DNA from: Vreelandella olivaria
GTDB taxonomy: Bacteria; Pseudomonadota; Gammaproteobacteria; Pseudomonadales; Halomonadaceae
Direction of reading: 5' to 3'
DNA length: 64,000 nucleotides
Assembly: GCA_004295565.1 (NCBI GenBank)
Contig: AP019416.1
Location: 2,852,001 to 2,916,000, forward strand
Made by a program: the position numbers and the translations under genes. Shown one piece after another: positions 9,817 to 20,500 of the stretch. Under the pieces are notes generated by a model, which was not told where the DNA came from, searched no databases, and saw nothing but the letters and a program-made list of their open reading frames with translations. Every line of letters starts with the position of its first letter. Position 1 is the stretch's first letter.

Positions 9817-10802
9817 TTAATCAAAATCGATTTCCCAGGGTTTAGGCAGCGCCCGCTCCTCTTTGGCACTTTAATCCAGACAAAATGATCGGCATTTAAC
9901 ATCGTCTCTCCGCTCCAACGATAGGCCACTAAACGTCCATATTTGACGGCGCTATAGTCCAGGCAGGCAATATTATTAGTCGGCAGTGCTGGTATGCCTT
10001 CACACCAGTAGTGACCGATAAACAGCGGCGGCTGTTCTGGCCCGTAGTAGCTAAGTTTCTGGCGCTCTTGGTCGGTCAATTCACGGGATTCAAGATCACC
10101 GGGCAAATTATCCGGCTGGAAGACCACATCGCCCCACTGCTTTGGTGCCTCGGCCCAGAAGTGGGCGCGAAAACTTTTCCGTGTAAAGCCATCACCGGAG
10201 TGTATTGCAATACCTTCAGGCAGTGAGACATGGGGGCCACGAGTGAGACGATCCAGGATCCTAAACGCCTGAGTGGAAGCGTCGGTGGACTCGACCAGAA
10301 ACTGCGTGTCCATGCAGCCGTCTGGACGGCGTTGTTTCAGCTCGTCAATCAGCGCCTCATCCCAGCAGGCATGCACCACGCGGATACCATCGATTTCCAG
10401 GCACAGCGGGATGGTTTTAAACCACGCCAGAGTGTCTTCCCACTCGTTGGTATAGTCGCGATACTGTTCCAGGGTATCCTGAATAATCCGATTATGTCGT
10501 GGCGTGTGCTCACGCAACCAGCGCTTGTGGCTACCGGCAGGCCCAGGATGGGTATACGCCAGAGCGTTATACTCGTGATTCCCCATGACGATGTACGCCT
10601 CACCCTGCTCGACCATTCGCCGGGCAATGGTCACTGCCAGGCGAATCCGTGGGCCACGATCAATCAGATCACCTAGGAATATCACTTTGCGCCGGGGGTG
10701 GCGATAGACGCCGTTGCGCTGGTGGTAACCCAGCTTTTCCAGTAGTGCGGCCAGTGTAGCACCGCAGCCGTGGACATCCCCAATAAGGTCGTAGCCCTCC
10801 AT
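9817..10802 (-). CDS. Calcineurin-like metallophosphoesterase, frameshift near C-terminus
   Basis: Starts 2 bases after the nadK stop with MEGYDLIGDVHGCGATL. Metal-binding motifs in order: GDVHG (DxH), GDLIDRGP (GDxxDRG), GNHEYNA (GNHE), and later HACWDE and GHYWCEG histidines. This is the arrangement of the PrpA/PrpB/ApaH phosphatase branch, but the length of about 328 residues is greater than PrpA. The main frame runs on to 9789 with a nonsense tail. One base appears lost near 9865 in a GAGGAG run. Restoring it gives EERALPKPWEIDFD and a stop at 9817. Substrate unknown (phosphoprotein or dinucleoside polyphosphate). Confidence 0.8.
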
Positions 10803-10804
10803 AA

Positions 10805-11748
10805 TCAATCCCCCAGCCGATTGCTCCAGCCTAATTTGCTGCGCAACACTTCGTAGAAATTATGGCCGATGGGATGCACCAGTTGGATTCGCTCGGGCTT
10901 ACGAGTAATCACCAACACATCGTTGGGTTTGGCCACCGCGCGGGTCTGTCCATCGCAACTGATGTGCGGATAGGACTGATTGGTTTCGCCAATGTGAATA
11001 CGTATTTCGCTGGCGGCATCAATCACAATGGGGCGACTCGACAACGTATGGGGGAACATTGGCACCAGCGTCACCACATCCAGCTTGGGATGCATGATCG
11101 GCCCGCCACCAGAGAGCGCGTAGGCCGTAGAGCCGGTGGGCGTAGCAACGATCAAGCCATCGCTGCGCTGGCTATAGACAAACTGACCATCAATAAACAG
11201 CTCAAACTCAATCATGCGCACCGCTTTGCCGGGGTGCAGGACGACTTCGTTCAAGGCATCACCATTACCCACGGCCACGCCATTACGGTAGAGCACGGTA
11301 TCGAGTAAAAAGCGCTGTTCGACTTCAAACTCCCCGCCAGCACTTCGCTGACGCGGGTTTCCAATTCATCCGGAGAAATATCGGTAAGAAACCCCAGGCG
11401 GCCCCGATTAACGCCCAGAATCAGCGTGCCGCTGCGACATAGGGCACGTGCGGCACCCAGCAAGCTGCCATCGCCGCCTACCACAATCACCAAGTCACAC
11501 AGCTCACCCAGCATACGGCGGCTGGCTTCGGGCTGGCCATGGCCTGGTAACACGGTGGCAGTGCGGTCTTCTATCAACACCGCATAGTCATGGGCAATAA
11601 GATAGGTCACCAGGCGCTGCAGGGAGTCGACCACTTTGTCGCTCCCCAGCCGACCAATCAGCCCGATCGTTTTAAAGGGCCTACCTGATTGATCGCTGGA
11701 GCGGGATACACTCTCTGGCTTAGCGTCTGCTGATAAAGTGTTGCTCAT
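10805..11748 (-). CDS. nadK: NAD kinase, one frameshift
   Basis: Phosphorylates NAD to NADP and is essential in bacteria. The first segment carries the family motif GGDGS (IVVGGDGSLLGAARAL) and GVNRGRLGFLTDI. After a frameshift near 11325 the second segment carries NEVVLHPGKAVRMIEFEL, SDGLIVATPTGSTAYALSGG and ISCDGQ. Together about 313 residues, the normal length. The start MSNTLSADAKPES at 11748 is preferred, and an upstream in-frame ATG at 11778 is possible. Since nadK cannot be dispensed with, the break is almost certainly a sequence error. The phosphoesterase follows 2 bases later. Confidence 0.92.
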
Positions 11749-11811
11749 GGGCCGACTCTCGCTAACGTAAGCCGCCATTATGGGGACACCTCAGCTATCG
11801 GGCAAATAGGC

Positions 11812-12683
11812 TTAGCTAACGGCCACTTGACGGCGCTGACACCACCAGTGGTTGAGCCATAGAGAGGCGGCCATAATAACGGCCCCCAGCAGCAAACGCG
11901 GAATATCCGCATCGCGGTTCCAGATCACTAAATTGACGATTAAGCCTGCCGGAACCAAGGCATTGTTCATAATCGCCAGCGTGCCGGCATCCACTTTGGT
12001 GGCCCCCCTGGTTCCAGGCAAAATAGCCGACGCCAGATGCGACCAGCCCCAACCATGCAAGGACGCCCCACTGCAGTGAGGGTGGTTGGCAGTGCCGCGC
12101 TGTTGCCAAACAGCAAATAGGCGGGCAGAGCCACGACCATCGCGCCAATAAAGAACCAGCCAAACACGTTATGCCATGCCAGTGTGGGCGGTAGGTCAGC
12201 GGCTAGACGACGATAGCCCACCTGGCCAAGCGCGAAACAGAGGTTGGCCCCCTGCACCACTAAAAAACCTGCCCAGAAGCCGCTATCAACCCCGTCGTAG
12301 CGAATAACCCCTGCCCCAACTACCGCGAGCAGCGCGGTGACAAGATAGATCGGTGTAAAACGCCCAAACAACAGATCATCCAGCAGCGCAATATAAATAG
12401 GCGTAAAGATAGTGAACAGCAGGACTTCAGGTACCGACAGCAGCAGAAAAGATTGGTAGAAGAAGGTGTACATGACCCCCAGCTGTATGGCGCCCAACCC
12501 CATTAGCGCCAGCCGCTGCTTACCACGCAGCAGGCCAGGGCGTAGAAATGGCAAGAACACCAGCATGGCAAGCGTAACCCGCAGAAGCACAGCAAAGTAG
12601 CTGTCGACCTGGCCCGCCAAGTAGACACCTATCAGCGAAAAGGAGAACGCCCATAGCGCCGTGACGCCGATCAGATAACCCAT
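11812..12683 (-). CDS. DMT/EamA-family transporter, two frameshifts
   Basis: About 290 residues with ten hydrophobic segments expected. The first frame begins MGYLIGVTALWAFSFSLIGV and runs through the first EamA repeat (VGAGVIRYDG, then GFLVVQGANLCFALGQVGYR). Breaks near 12085 and 12010 shift into the frame ending with VDAGTLAIMNNALVPAGLIV and LLLGAVIMAASLWLNHWW, the usual end of the second repeat. The ATG at 12683 is chosen because TTGAGG precedes it. Inner-membrane drug/metabolite exporter of unknown substrate. Confidence 0.8.
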
Positions 12684-12771
12684 CGTAAACCTCAATCCAT
12701 TATTTAGTTTACGCGGATTATACGCACTTGAAGGGGAGTGCCAAGCAGTAAACGCCGTTAGGAGGCGTTAG

Positions 12772-13317
12772 TTAACGCCGCTGTAACCACCAAACCGCAT
12801 ACACAGTGCCAGGCAGCCATCCTGCTAGCGTGAGCAGCACGGCTAAACTTACGCGCTTGCCTCCCCCCAGGGTTAAACCCACCGCCAGCGGTGGCAGGAG
12901 TATTGCCAGCGCATAATAGGCAAGCTTTAACGCGCCAGGCTCTGGTACAGCTTGCTCTGCTTGCTGCCCTGGGGCCGCTTTGGATGGTTCGACCTGGGCA
13001 GCCGCTGATTCCGCTTTAGGTGGCGGAGTGAAGTGCTCCACAGTGCTGGCAGCGGTCTCATTTGAAGCTTTTGCGGCCCGCTCTTGGGCAAGCCGATGGG
13101 CCTCTTTATCAATTTTCTGCTCCAGGGATTCCGCCCCTTCAGCAAGATCATCGTGGTGGCGCTCCCAGTCTTCCCAATCGTGGGGCGTTCCCGATTTTGG
13201 CCGTTGGTGCCCGGCTCCCCGTGCGCGCTCCCAGGCTTTCTCTTCCAAGGTATTCGGCCGATCAGGGTCTCGGTCAAGCCCCACCCCTTTGCGGTTTAAG
13301 TACTCACGTGCATCCAT
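12772..13317 (-). CDS. Pmp3/YqaE-like membrane protein with long hydrophilic N-terminus
   Basis: 181 residues, intact. Residues 1-90 are charged and helical (RHHDDLAEGAESLEQKIDKE), residues 90-125 are a proline/alanine/glutamine linker, and the last 55 residues match the two-helix Pmp3/YqaE stress protein fold (YYALAILLPPLAVGLTLGGG and LLTLAGWLPGTVYAVWWLQ). Small YqaE proteins normally lack the long N-terminus, so this is an extended version. Related proteins influence membrane potential under salt stress. Function here is inferred only. Confidence 0.7.
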   Translation of the reverse strand: MDAREYLNRKGVGLDRDPDRPNTLEEKAWERARGAGHQRPKSGTPHDWEDWERHHDDLAEGAESLEQKIDKEAHRLAQERAAKASNETAASTVEHFTPPPKAESAAAQVEPSKAAPGQQAEQAVPEPGALKLAYYALAILLPPLAVGLTLGGGKRVSLAVLLTLAGWLPGTVYAVWWLQRR

Positions 13318-13545
13318 GGGTGGCTCCTCAATGCGTTAATTTGTGGTGCATTTAACTGGTTAGAAAATTAACGTCCTAGAAAATTCAGTACTTACAGCGT
13401 TGAATAAAGATGCCTTGCAGGCTGAACACTGCGTTTTAAATCACCTACAGTGAAAGAGTCGCTGCTACTTTAGCACTTAGACCAAATCGCTTTGCTGGCG
13501 ATACCTGTTTGCCATTGCGATGAATAAGATGAGCAAGGAGTGTCC

Positions 13546-13956
13546 ATGATGAATAGAGCAACCCCCAGCACTGTCCGCGATATTATGTCCCGGGATTGCT
13601 ACCGTGTCTCACCCAACGCCTCGGTCACCACCTTGGCTAAAGGGCTGGCACTGCACCGCTTGCCCGGCGCACCGGTAGTGGATGATAGCGATCGATTAAT
13701 TGGCTTTATTTCAGAGCAAGATGTCATGGGCCGTGTGCTGGATAGCATTTACCATGATGATGAAGCGCCTTTGGTGAAAGAGATGATGCGTCACGAAGTG
13801 CTCAGCGTCTCCCCCAATAAAAGCATTACCGACCTAGCCCAGGAGATGCTGGGCCCTAAGCCAAAAATTTATCCGGTGGTTGAGCAGCAGCGGCTAATAG
13901 GAATTGTGACACGACGTGATATTCTGATAGCACTACTGGCGATAAAGCGCCATTAG
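13546..13956 (+). CDS. CBS-domain pair protein
   Basis: 136 residues made of two CBS domains: TVRDIMSRDCYRVSPNAS...RLIGFISEQDVMG and VKEMMRHEVLSVSPNKS...RLIGIVTRRDIL. No fused catalytic domain. AAGGAG sits 5 bases before the ATG at 13546. CBS pairs bind adenosine nucleotides and act as energy sensors. The partner here is not evident. Isolated gene with non-coding flanks of about 230 bases on both sides. Confidence 0.85.
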   Translation: MMNRATPSTVRDIMSRDCYRVSPNASVTTLAKGLALHRLPGAPVVDDSDRLIGFISEQDVMGRVLDSIYHDDEAPLVKEMMRHEVLSVSPNKSITDLAQEMLGPKPKIYPVVEQQRLIGIVTRRDILIALLAIKRH

Positions 13957-13978
13957 CAGGCTGGGTGAGCGTTAGACA

Positions 13979-14015
13979 AAAAAAACCGCTACTCAGGAAG
14001 TAGCGGAAGCAAGGG
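13979..14015 (-). ncRNA. Terminator unit, possible small RNA (copy B)
   Basis: On the minus strand GATCCCTTGCTT is followed at once by the hairpin CCGCTAC-ttcctga-GTAGCGG and eight Ts. The 12-base leader matches copy A at 9661-9716. No minus-strand gene lies upstream for more than 600 bases (the nearest genes on both sides are on the plus strand), so this terminator has no obvious mRNA to end. That supports an independent short transcript starting somewhere in 14020-14190. The 5' end is unknown. Confidence 0.5.
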
Positions 14016-14121
14016 ATCAAAACAATAGAGCCAGGACAACAACTTTAGCGACTGCTATCGCGATGTTGCCTGTACATACTCAGACACGCTGTGAAGAAAT
14101 AGTTCGCAAAAAAGTAAAATT

Positions 14122-14150
14122 TTCGATCCAGGTGGCGCCAAGCGTATAAT
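14122..14150 (+). promoter_or_regulatory. Candidate sigma-70 promoter
   Basis: A perfect TATAAT at 14145-14150 with TTCGAT 17 bases upstream (14122-14127). It lies 44 bases before the start of the next gene and is the best promoter match in this intergenic region. Confidence 0.55.
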
Positions 14151-14193
14151 TACGTAGCTATTTATTAACGGACGATGCTTAGGAGCAGAACAA

Positions 14194-14553
14194 ATGACGC
14201 TGTATTTATTGGTGTTTGGCGTCTGCTTACTGGTGATTGGTGCGGTAATGCTGGTGCTGATGACGTCAAGCACCCCACGCTACCGCACTGAGCCCCAAGA
14301 TTTACTGGCGCTGTTTGATAAAGCGCTCAACAGCCAAGTGAGCGAAACCGAATGGAACGCGATGATCGGCTACCCCATTCGACACAACGAGTACTTGGAC
14401 AATATTAGACGTCGCGCAGCGCACTTAATGGAGCAGCACGGCCGACGTTGGATGATTGCCCAAGGTAAACCGCTGCTCAACCCAGAGGGACAGGCAGAAC
14501 TCCAGGCTCTTCGCGACCACTTGTCTGCCCACACTGCTCTCCGCCAGCAGTAG
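14194..14553 (+). CDS. Membrane-anchored protein of unknown function
   Basis: 119 residues, intact, with AGGAGC before the ATG. Residues 2-24 (LYLLVFGVCLLVIGAVMLVL) form one membrane helix. The rest is soluble and mixed-charge, with YPIRHNEYLDNIRRRAAHL suggesting helices. I do not recognise a family. It precedes the AraC gene by 75 bases on the same strand but has its own promoter-like element upstream. Confidence 0.6.
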   Translation: MTLYLLVFGVCLLVIGAVMLVLMTSSTPRYRTEPQDLLALFDKALNSQVSETEWNAMIGYPIRHNEYLDNIRRRAAHLMEQHGRRWMIAQGKPLLNPEGQAELQALRDHLSAHTALRQQ

Positions 14554-14627
14554 CTATTGCGATTTACAGGCGTATTGCGGTTCAGGCGAACGACTGCAGT
14601 TGACCTAATGCAATTCAGGAGAAGTGC

Positions 14628-15450
14628 ATGCCCAGTACCATTCGACAAATACCGCTAGCCAGCGCTACCCATCACCATACCCATGATTTTCATCAAATTG
14701 TGATTACGCTGTGCGGCTCATCAGAATTTGAAATTGAAGGATTGGGCGGGCGTGTCAATGCTTTTTTCAGGCTGTATCGTGCCCGCTAACCATGAGCACT
14801 ACTACTCAGGTTGCGGCCATAACCGGCAATTAATTTTCGACCTTCCAGAAGATGCCCCGGCGCTAACCGGTGAGAACCGCGCACTGGTAGCCCTGTTTGA
14901 CGCTCCCCGCTTTTTTGGCCTGGATAATGCGTTGCGCCACTACCTAGCGTTTATGCAAAGCGAACTTGCTCAAGGGTTTGATACGTCGTCTAACTCCTTT
15001 CAGCAAGACCGCTTAGCCGCCACGCTGCTGGGCTCACTTAAGGCGCGCTTGGGTACTGCCACTAGCAGTCCTCAACAGCGTCTGGATTTGACGCGCATTA
15101 ACCGCTTTATTCGCCAGCACCTCGCTGAAGATCTGCGGGTTGCCGATCTAGCGCGGCTAGCCTGTCTAAGCGAAGCGCACTTTTCTGACTGCTTCCGCGC
15201 TCAAACGGGGCTTTCGCCCTGGCAGTACGTAAAACGCCAACGTCTGCATGCCGCCCGACAGTTGATCCTGCAAAGCCGCCTGCCCCTCACTGATATTGCG
15301 ATTCAAACCGGCTTTGCCAACCAAAGCGCACTCTCTCATGCATTTCGTCGCAGTTACGGATTATCGCCACGCAAATTGCGCCAAGCGGATGCACCCTCGG
15401 TAGCCATTAACCCGTCAAACGCTGCGCTAGGGACAGTAGCAAGCCAATAA
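14628..15450 (+). CDS. AraC-family regulator, probable proline-utilisation activator (PruR-like), one frameshift
   Basis: ATG at 14628 follows AGGAGAAG. The N-terminal cupin-like region starts THHHTHDFHQIVITL. The frame breaks in the T-run at 14762-14767. With five Ts instead of six the protein reads VNAFSGCIVPANHEHYYSG without interruption. The C-terminal domain has two helix-turn-helix units: LRVADLARLACLSEAHFSDC and LTDIAIQTGFANQSALSHAF, ending SYGLSPRKLR. About 274 residues. In Pseudomonas aeruginosa the AraC protein PruR activates putAP, and this gene sits just before putP and putA, so the same role is inferred. Confidence 0.8.
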
Positions 15451-15603
15451 AAGCTCTACTAAAGTCGTATAATTACTGATCTTACCGCGGAATTGACACG
15501 TTTTGCCGTGGAATCAACATACACCAGAGATGACGGCACTCTACATTCGCTTATTTGCTTGGGCGTCATGCCCTGTTACCCATTTGCTCTGTACCTAAAA
15601 CGT

Positions 15604-15684
15604 TTCGTGACTGAGAAAACCAATACCAATAACACCGCTGCATTAGGCGGGAACGCGTCGCTGCTGGCGCTAGGGGATGAGTAA
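15604..15684 (+). pseudogene. Remnant of a PutA C-terminal tail
   Basis: A short reading frame ends in NTAALGGNASLLALGDE and a stop at 15684. The genuine PutA in this window ends DTTAAGGNASLLATAE. The match covers the strongly conserved C-terminal tail of PutA. The DNA differs at most third positions, so this is not a recent copy of the neighbouring gene. Upstream residues show no PutA similarity. It is probably what is left of an older or second putA lost by deletion. Confidence 0.45.
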
Positions 15685-15936
15685 GCCACTCATCAACATC
15701 ATTAACCTGAACTCCTGAACAGGAAACTAACTTATGGTCGACAATAATATAGGGATCACTGCTTACAAAGGTACCAACAAGCTCTCTGACTTGATGATGG
15801 GCAGAGGCTCGTTTGGCCTTCTGACGTGAATAAACAACAGGGGCAATAAAAACAACGCGGTTTACTACCGGACTCTACCCGGTGACCGCACCAATAGGTC
15901 GGACCTAGTTCCTTCCTGACGAACTGGAGAAGTTAC

Positions 15937-17431
15937 ATGGCTATAGGTGTTTGGATCAGTCTCATTGCGTACTTTGCGCTCATGGTCGCCATCGGTATTT
16001 ATGCGATGCGCAAATCCACCTCTTCCTCTGAAGATTACATGCTGGTGGTCGTACCCTCAGCCCCAAGGTAGCGGCTCTGTCGGCCGGTGCTTCGGATATG
16101 AGTGGCTGGTTGCTGCTGGGTTTACCTGGGGCAATGTTTGTCTCTGGCTTGGGCTCCGCCTGGATCGGCATTGGTTTTGCTCGTTGGGGCGTTATTCAAC
16201 TGGATTCTGGTCGCTCCGCGCCTACGTGAACAGACCGTTCACTATGGCAATGCGATCACCATCCCAGCCTTCCTGGCAAACCGATTCCCGACCCGATCCA
16301 TGTCACTGCGTACCGTATCGGCCATCGTCATCGTCGTCTTTTTCGCAGTTTACACAGCCTCAGGCCTGGTGGCTGGCGGCAAGCTGTTTGAAAGCGCGTT
16401 CTCAGGCATTTACAACTTCGGGGATATGAGCAACTACGGCATGGGCGTCATGATCACCCTAGGCGTGGTGCTTATTTACACCGTTGTCGGCGGTTTCCTG
16501 GCCGTGAGCATGACCGACTTCGTACAGGGCTGCATCATGATGCTGGCCCTGGTGATCATGCCAGCGGTGGTACTCTTTGGTGAAGGTGGTGGCGGCTTTT
16601 CTCAGGCCTCACAAACGCTGAATGAAGTTGACCCCACCCTGCTCTCCCTGGACATCGGGGCTCACCTTTATTGGCTGGCTTTCTGCCGTCACCTGGGGGC
16701 TGGGTTACTTCGGTCAGCCGCACATCATTGTGCGCTTCATGGCCATACGGACACTCAAGGATGTACCGATTGCCCGTAACATCGGCATGGGCTGGATGCT
16801 GATCTCCCTGATCGGTGCCGTGTCTCTGGGTATCTTTGGCCGCGCTTATGCCATCCGTAATGGGCTGGATATCGAAGATCCGGAAACCATCTTTATCGTC
16901 CTGGCGAACCTGCTGTTCCATCCGCTGATTACCGGCTTCCTCTATGCGGCACTGCTTGCGGCGGTCATGAGTACCGTTTCCAGTCAGCTGTTGGTGGCAT
17001 CTTCATCACTGACTGAGGACTTCTACCGTCTGTTCCTGCACAAGACAGCCTCTGAGGCACAGTGTGTGGCCGTCGGTCGTGTCAGTGTCGTACTGGTGGG
17101 CATTGTGGCAGCGGTTATTGCCTCTGACGAAAACTCCCAGGTTCTGGGGCTGGTCAGTAACGCCTGGGCAGGTTTCGGTGCGGCCTTTGGCCCGCTGATT
17201 ATCCTATCGCTGATGTGGTCACGCACCAACGGCAATGGTGCTATCGCAGGCATGGTGGTAGGTGCGCTCACCGTAATGGTCTGGATTGCACTCGGCTGGA
17301 ACGGCTCCTTTATGGGTGGCCCGGGCGTTTACGAGATTATCCCTGGCTTTATCGCCTCCTTCATTGCCATCATCGTAGTCAGCAATGCCACCGACGATGC
17401 CGGTGAATATCAGCATATCGAACGCAAATAA
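15937..17431 (+). CDS. putP: Sodium/proline symporter, frameshifted
   Basis: Imports proline with sodium ions. The start ATG at 15937 gives [20 protein letters not shown]. The next segment carries [20 protein letters not shown], the conserved Na+/substrate region of PutP. Breaks lie near 16060, 16170 and 16660. The last segment runs from [20 protein letters not shown] through [19 protein letters not shown] to 17431. About 497 residues, as expected, with 12-13 membrane helices. Followed by a strong terminator, then putA, so putP and putA may be separate units under the same regulator. Confidence 0.9.
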
Positions 17432-17456
17432 GCGCTCAAGATACATTTAGCGTATC

Positions 17457-17482
17457 AAGAGGGCTCCCGCGGGAGCCCTCTT
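17457..17482 (+). terminator. Intrinsic terminator after putP
   Basis: A perfect palindrome (17459-17480, arms GAGGGCTCCCG/CGGGAGCCCTC) extended by AA/TT on each side. The following T-run is short, so termination may be bidirectional or partial. Confidence 0.7.
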
Positions 17483-17554
17483 CAGGTTAGAGAACGACTA
17501 CATTCTAACCGACGCAGCAACGCCAAACTGTCGGCTAGCAAGGAGAGACCCTGT

Positions 17555-20500
17555 ATGAACGATCATCTGCATAGCGACGTGAGTGATCTTCGCTCACGCA
17601 TTCGCAGCCATTATGATGCCAACGAGGCAGATGTGCTGCATGGGCTTTTAGAGCGTATCAAGCTGTCGGAGGATGACCGCAAGAAGGTCGCTGCAGTCGG
17701 TGCCAAATACGTGGAGCGTGTGCGTAAGGAAAGGTCGCCCTCGATGATGGAGGCGTTCCTGGCCGAGTACGGGCTCTCGACCACCGAGGGCGTCGGCCTG
17801 ATGTGTCTGGCAGAAGCGCTGCTGCGCGTGCCCGATGCGGAAACCATCGACGACCTGATCCACGACAAGATTGAACCCTCCGACTGGGGCGCCCACCTGG
17901 GCAAATCGTCTTCGTCCATGGTCAATGCCTCGACCTGGGCGCTGCTGCTAACCGGCAAGGTACTGGAAGAGGATCCCAAGGGCCCAACGCGGGCACTACG
18001 CGGCCTGGTTCGCCGTATGGGCGAGCCGGTGGTACGCAAGGCGGTTGGCCAATCGATGAAAATTCTCGGCCGCCAGTTCGTGCTTGGCCAGACCATCGAA
18101 GAGGGCATGAAGAATGCCCGCGAGCTCGAGAAGCAGGGCTACACCTACTCCTACGATATGCTGGGCGAAGCGGCGCGCACTGACGAAGATGCCGTTCGCT
18201 ATCACGAGGCTTATGCCAAGGCGATCACCGCCATCGCCGAGCAGGCCAAGGAGCGACGTGCGCGGCAGCCCCGGTATTTCGGTAAAACTCTCGGCGCTGC
18301 ATCCGCGCTATGAATACACCCACCGTGACACGGTGATGGCAGAGCTGTTGCCCCGGGCCAAAGAGCTGGTGCAGCAGGCAGCCAAGGCCAATATCGGTTT
18401 CAATATCGACGCTGAAGAGCAGGATCGGCTAGACCTCTCCCTCGACGTGATCGAGGCGCTAATGGCCGACCCCAGCCTGGACGGTTGGGATGGCTTCGGG
18501 GTGGTCGTTCAAGCTTACGGGCGCCGCGCCGCACCGATGATCGAAACTCTCTACGAACTCGCCGAGCGGTTTAATCGCAAGATCATGGTACGCCTGGTGA
18601 AAGGCGCTTACTGGGATACCGAGATCAAGCTCTCCCAGGAGATGGGGGTCAAGACTTTCCCGGTCTTCACTCGTAAGGTCAACACCGACGTCAGCTACAT
18701 GGCCTGCGCGCAGATGCTGCTAGACCGTCGTGACCGCATCTATCCGCAGTTCGCCACCCACAACGCCCACACCTGCGCCGCCGTCGCGGAGATGGCAGGC
18801 GACGACAAGGACAGCTACGAGTTCCAACGCCTACACGGCATGGGCGAATCGCTGCACCACATCGTCAAAGAGACAGAAGGCACCCATTGCCGCATTTACG
18901 CCCCGGTCGGTGCGCACCGCGACCTGCTGGCCTACCTGGTACGCCGCCTACTGGAGAACGGCGCCAACTCCTCGTTCGTCAACCAGGTAGTGGATAGCTC
19001 AATTCCACCAAGCGATGTTTCAAAGGATCCCATTGAAGCGTTTAAGCAACTCGGTAACGACGTTTCAAGCCCTTGATCCGCCAGCCCGGCGAGCTGTTTG
19101 CGCCTGAGCGCAAAAACTCCAAGGGCTACCGGATCAATGAGCCCGCCTCAATCCTGCCACTGCTCAATGCTCGCGAAGCGTTTGCCGACGCCACCTGGAC
19201 AGCAGGCCCCATGCTGGTGGGCAACCCCGCTCCCCAGGGCCCTGCGCGCGACGCCGTCTCCCCCTGCCGACGGCTCACGGGTAATTGGCAAGGTACATGA
19301 GGCCACCCGGAAGAGGTCGCCACTGCCCTCGACGCCGCCGAGCAAGGATTCAAAGAGTGGTCTGCACGCCCAGCGGCCGAGCGCGCCGCGGTACTGCGCC
19401 GCACCGCCGATCTCTACGAAGAACATATCGCTGAGCTAACCGTGATCACCACTCGCGAAGCGGCAAGATGATGTTCGATGGCATCGCCGAAGTGCGCGAA
19501 GCGGTGGATTTCCTACGCTACTACGCCAACGAAGGCGAGCGGCTGGAAGCCGAAGAGCCCGGCAGCGCCCGCGGCATCTTCGTCTGCATCAGCCCATGGA
19601 ACTTCCCCCTGGCCATCACCACCGGGCAAATTGCTGCTGCCCTGGTGGCCGGTAACGCGGTAATCGCCAAGCCCGCCGAACAGACGCCACTGATCGCCGC
19701 CCGCGCCGTCGAGCTAATGCGCGAAGCTGGCCTACCGGAGGCAGCACTGCAGCTACTGCCTGGCGATGGCCCAACGGTGGTGGCCCGCTGACCAGCGATC
19801 CACGTATCGCCGGTGTCTGCTTCACCGGCTCGACCCCGGTAGCCCAAATCATCCACAAGGCGCTGGCCGAGAACGCGGGCTCCGATGCAATACTGATCGC
19901 CGAAACCGGCGGGCTAAACTCCATGATCGTGGACTCCACGGCGCTGACCGAACAGGCGGTGCGCGATATCCTGATCTCCTCCTTCCAGTCAGCTGGTCAG
20001 CGCTGTTCGGCGCTGCGCATGCTGTATGTCCAGGAAGAGGCCCGAGACCGCCTGCTCAACATGCTCTACGGCGCCATGGACGCGCTCACCATTGGTGATC
20101 CCTGGAATACCGACACCGACGTGTCACCGGTGATCGACACCGATGCCCAGACCGAAATCAGCGACTATGTGGCAGCACAAGAGAAAGCCGGCAAAGTGCT
20201 GAAGAAGCTGCCCGCACCAGAGACCGGCACCTTCGTCACCCCTGCGGTGATCGATGTTGGCGGCATCGAGGATCTCGAACGTGAAATTTTCGGCCCGGTG
20301 TTGCACGTCGCCACCTTCAAGGCGCGGGATATCGACAAGGTGGTCGACGACATCAATGGCAAGGGCTACGGGCTAACTTTCGGCCTGCATACCCGTATCG
20401 ACGACCGCGTGCAGCAGATCGTCGAGCGCATTCATGTCGGCAACGTCTACGTTAACCGTAACCAGATCGGCGCCATCGTTGGCTCCCAGCCGTTCGGTGG

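Noticed and set aside
15493-15684. A 63-residue small protein gene
   Set aside because: Only its last 20 or so residues make sense, as a PutA tail. No ribosome site for the ATG at the start and no coherent N-terminus.
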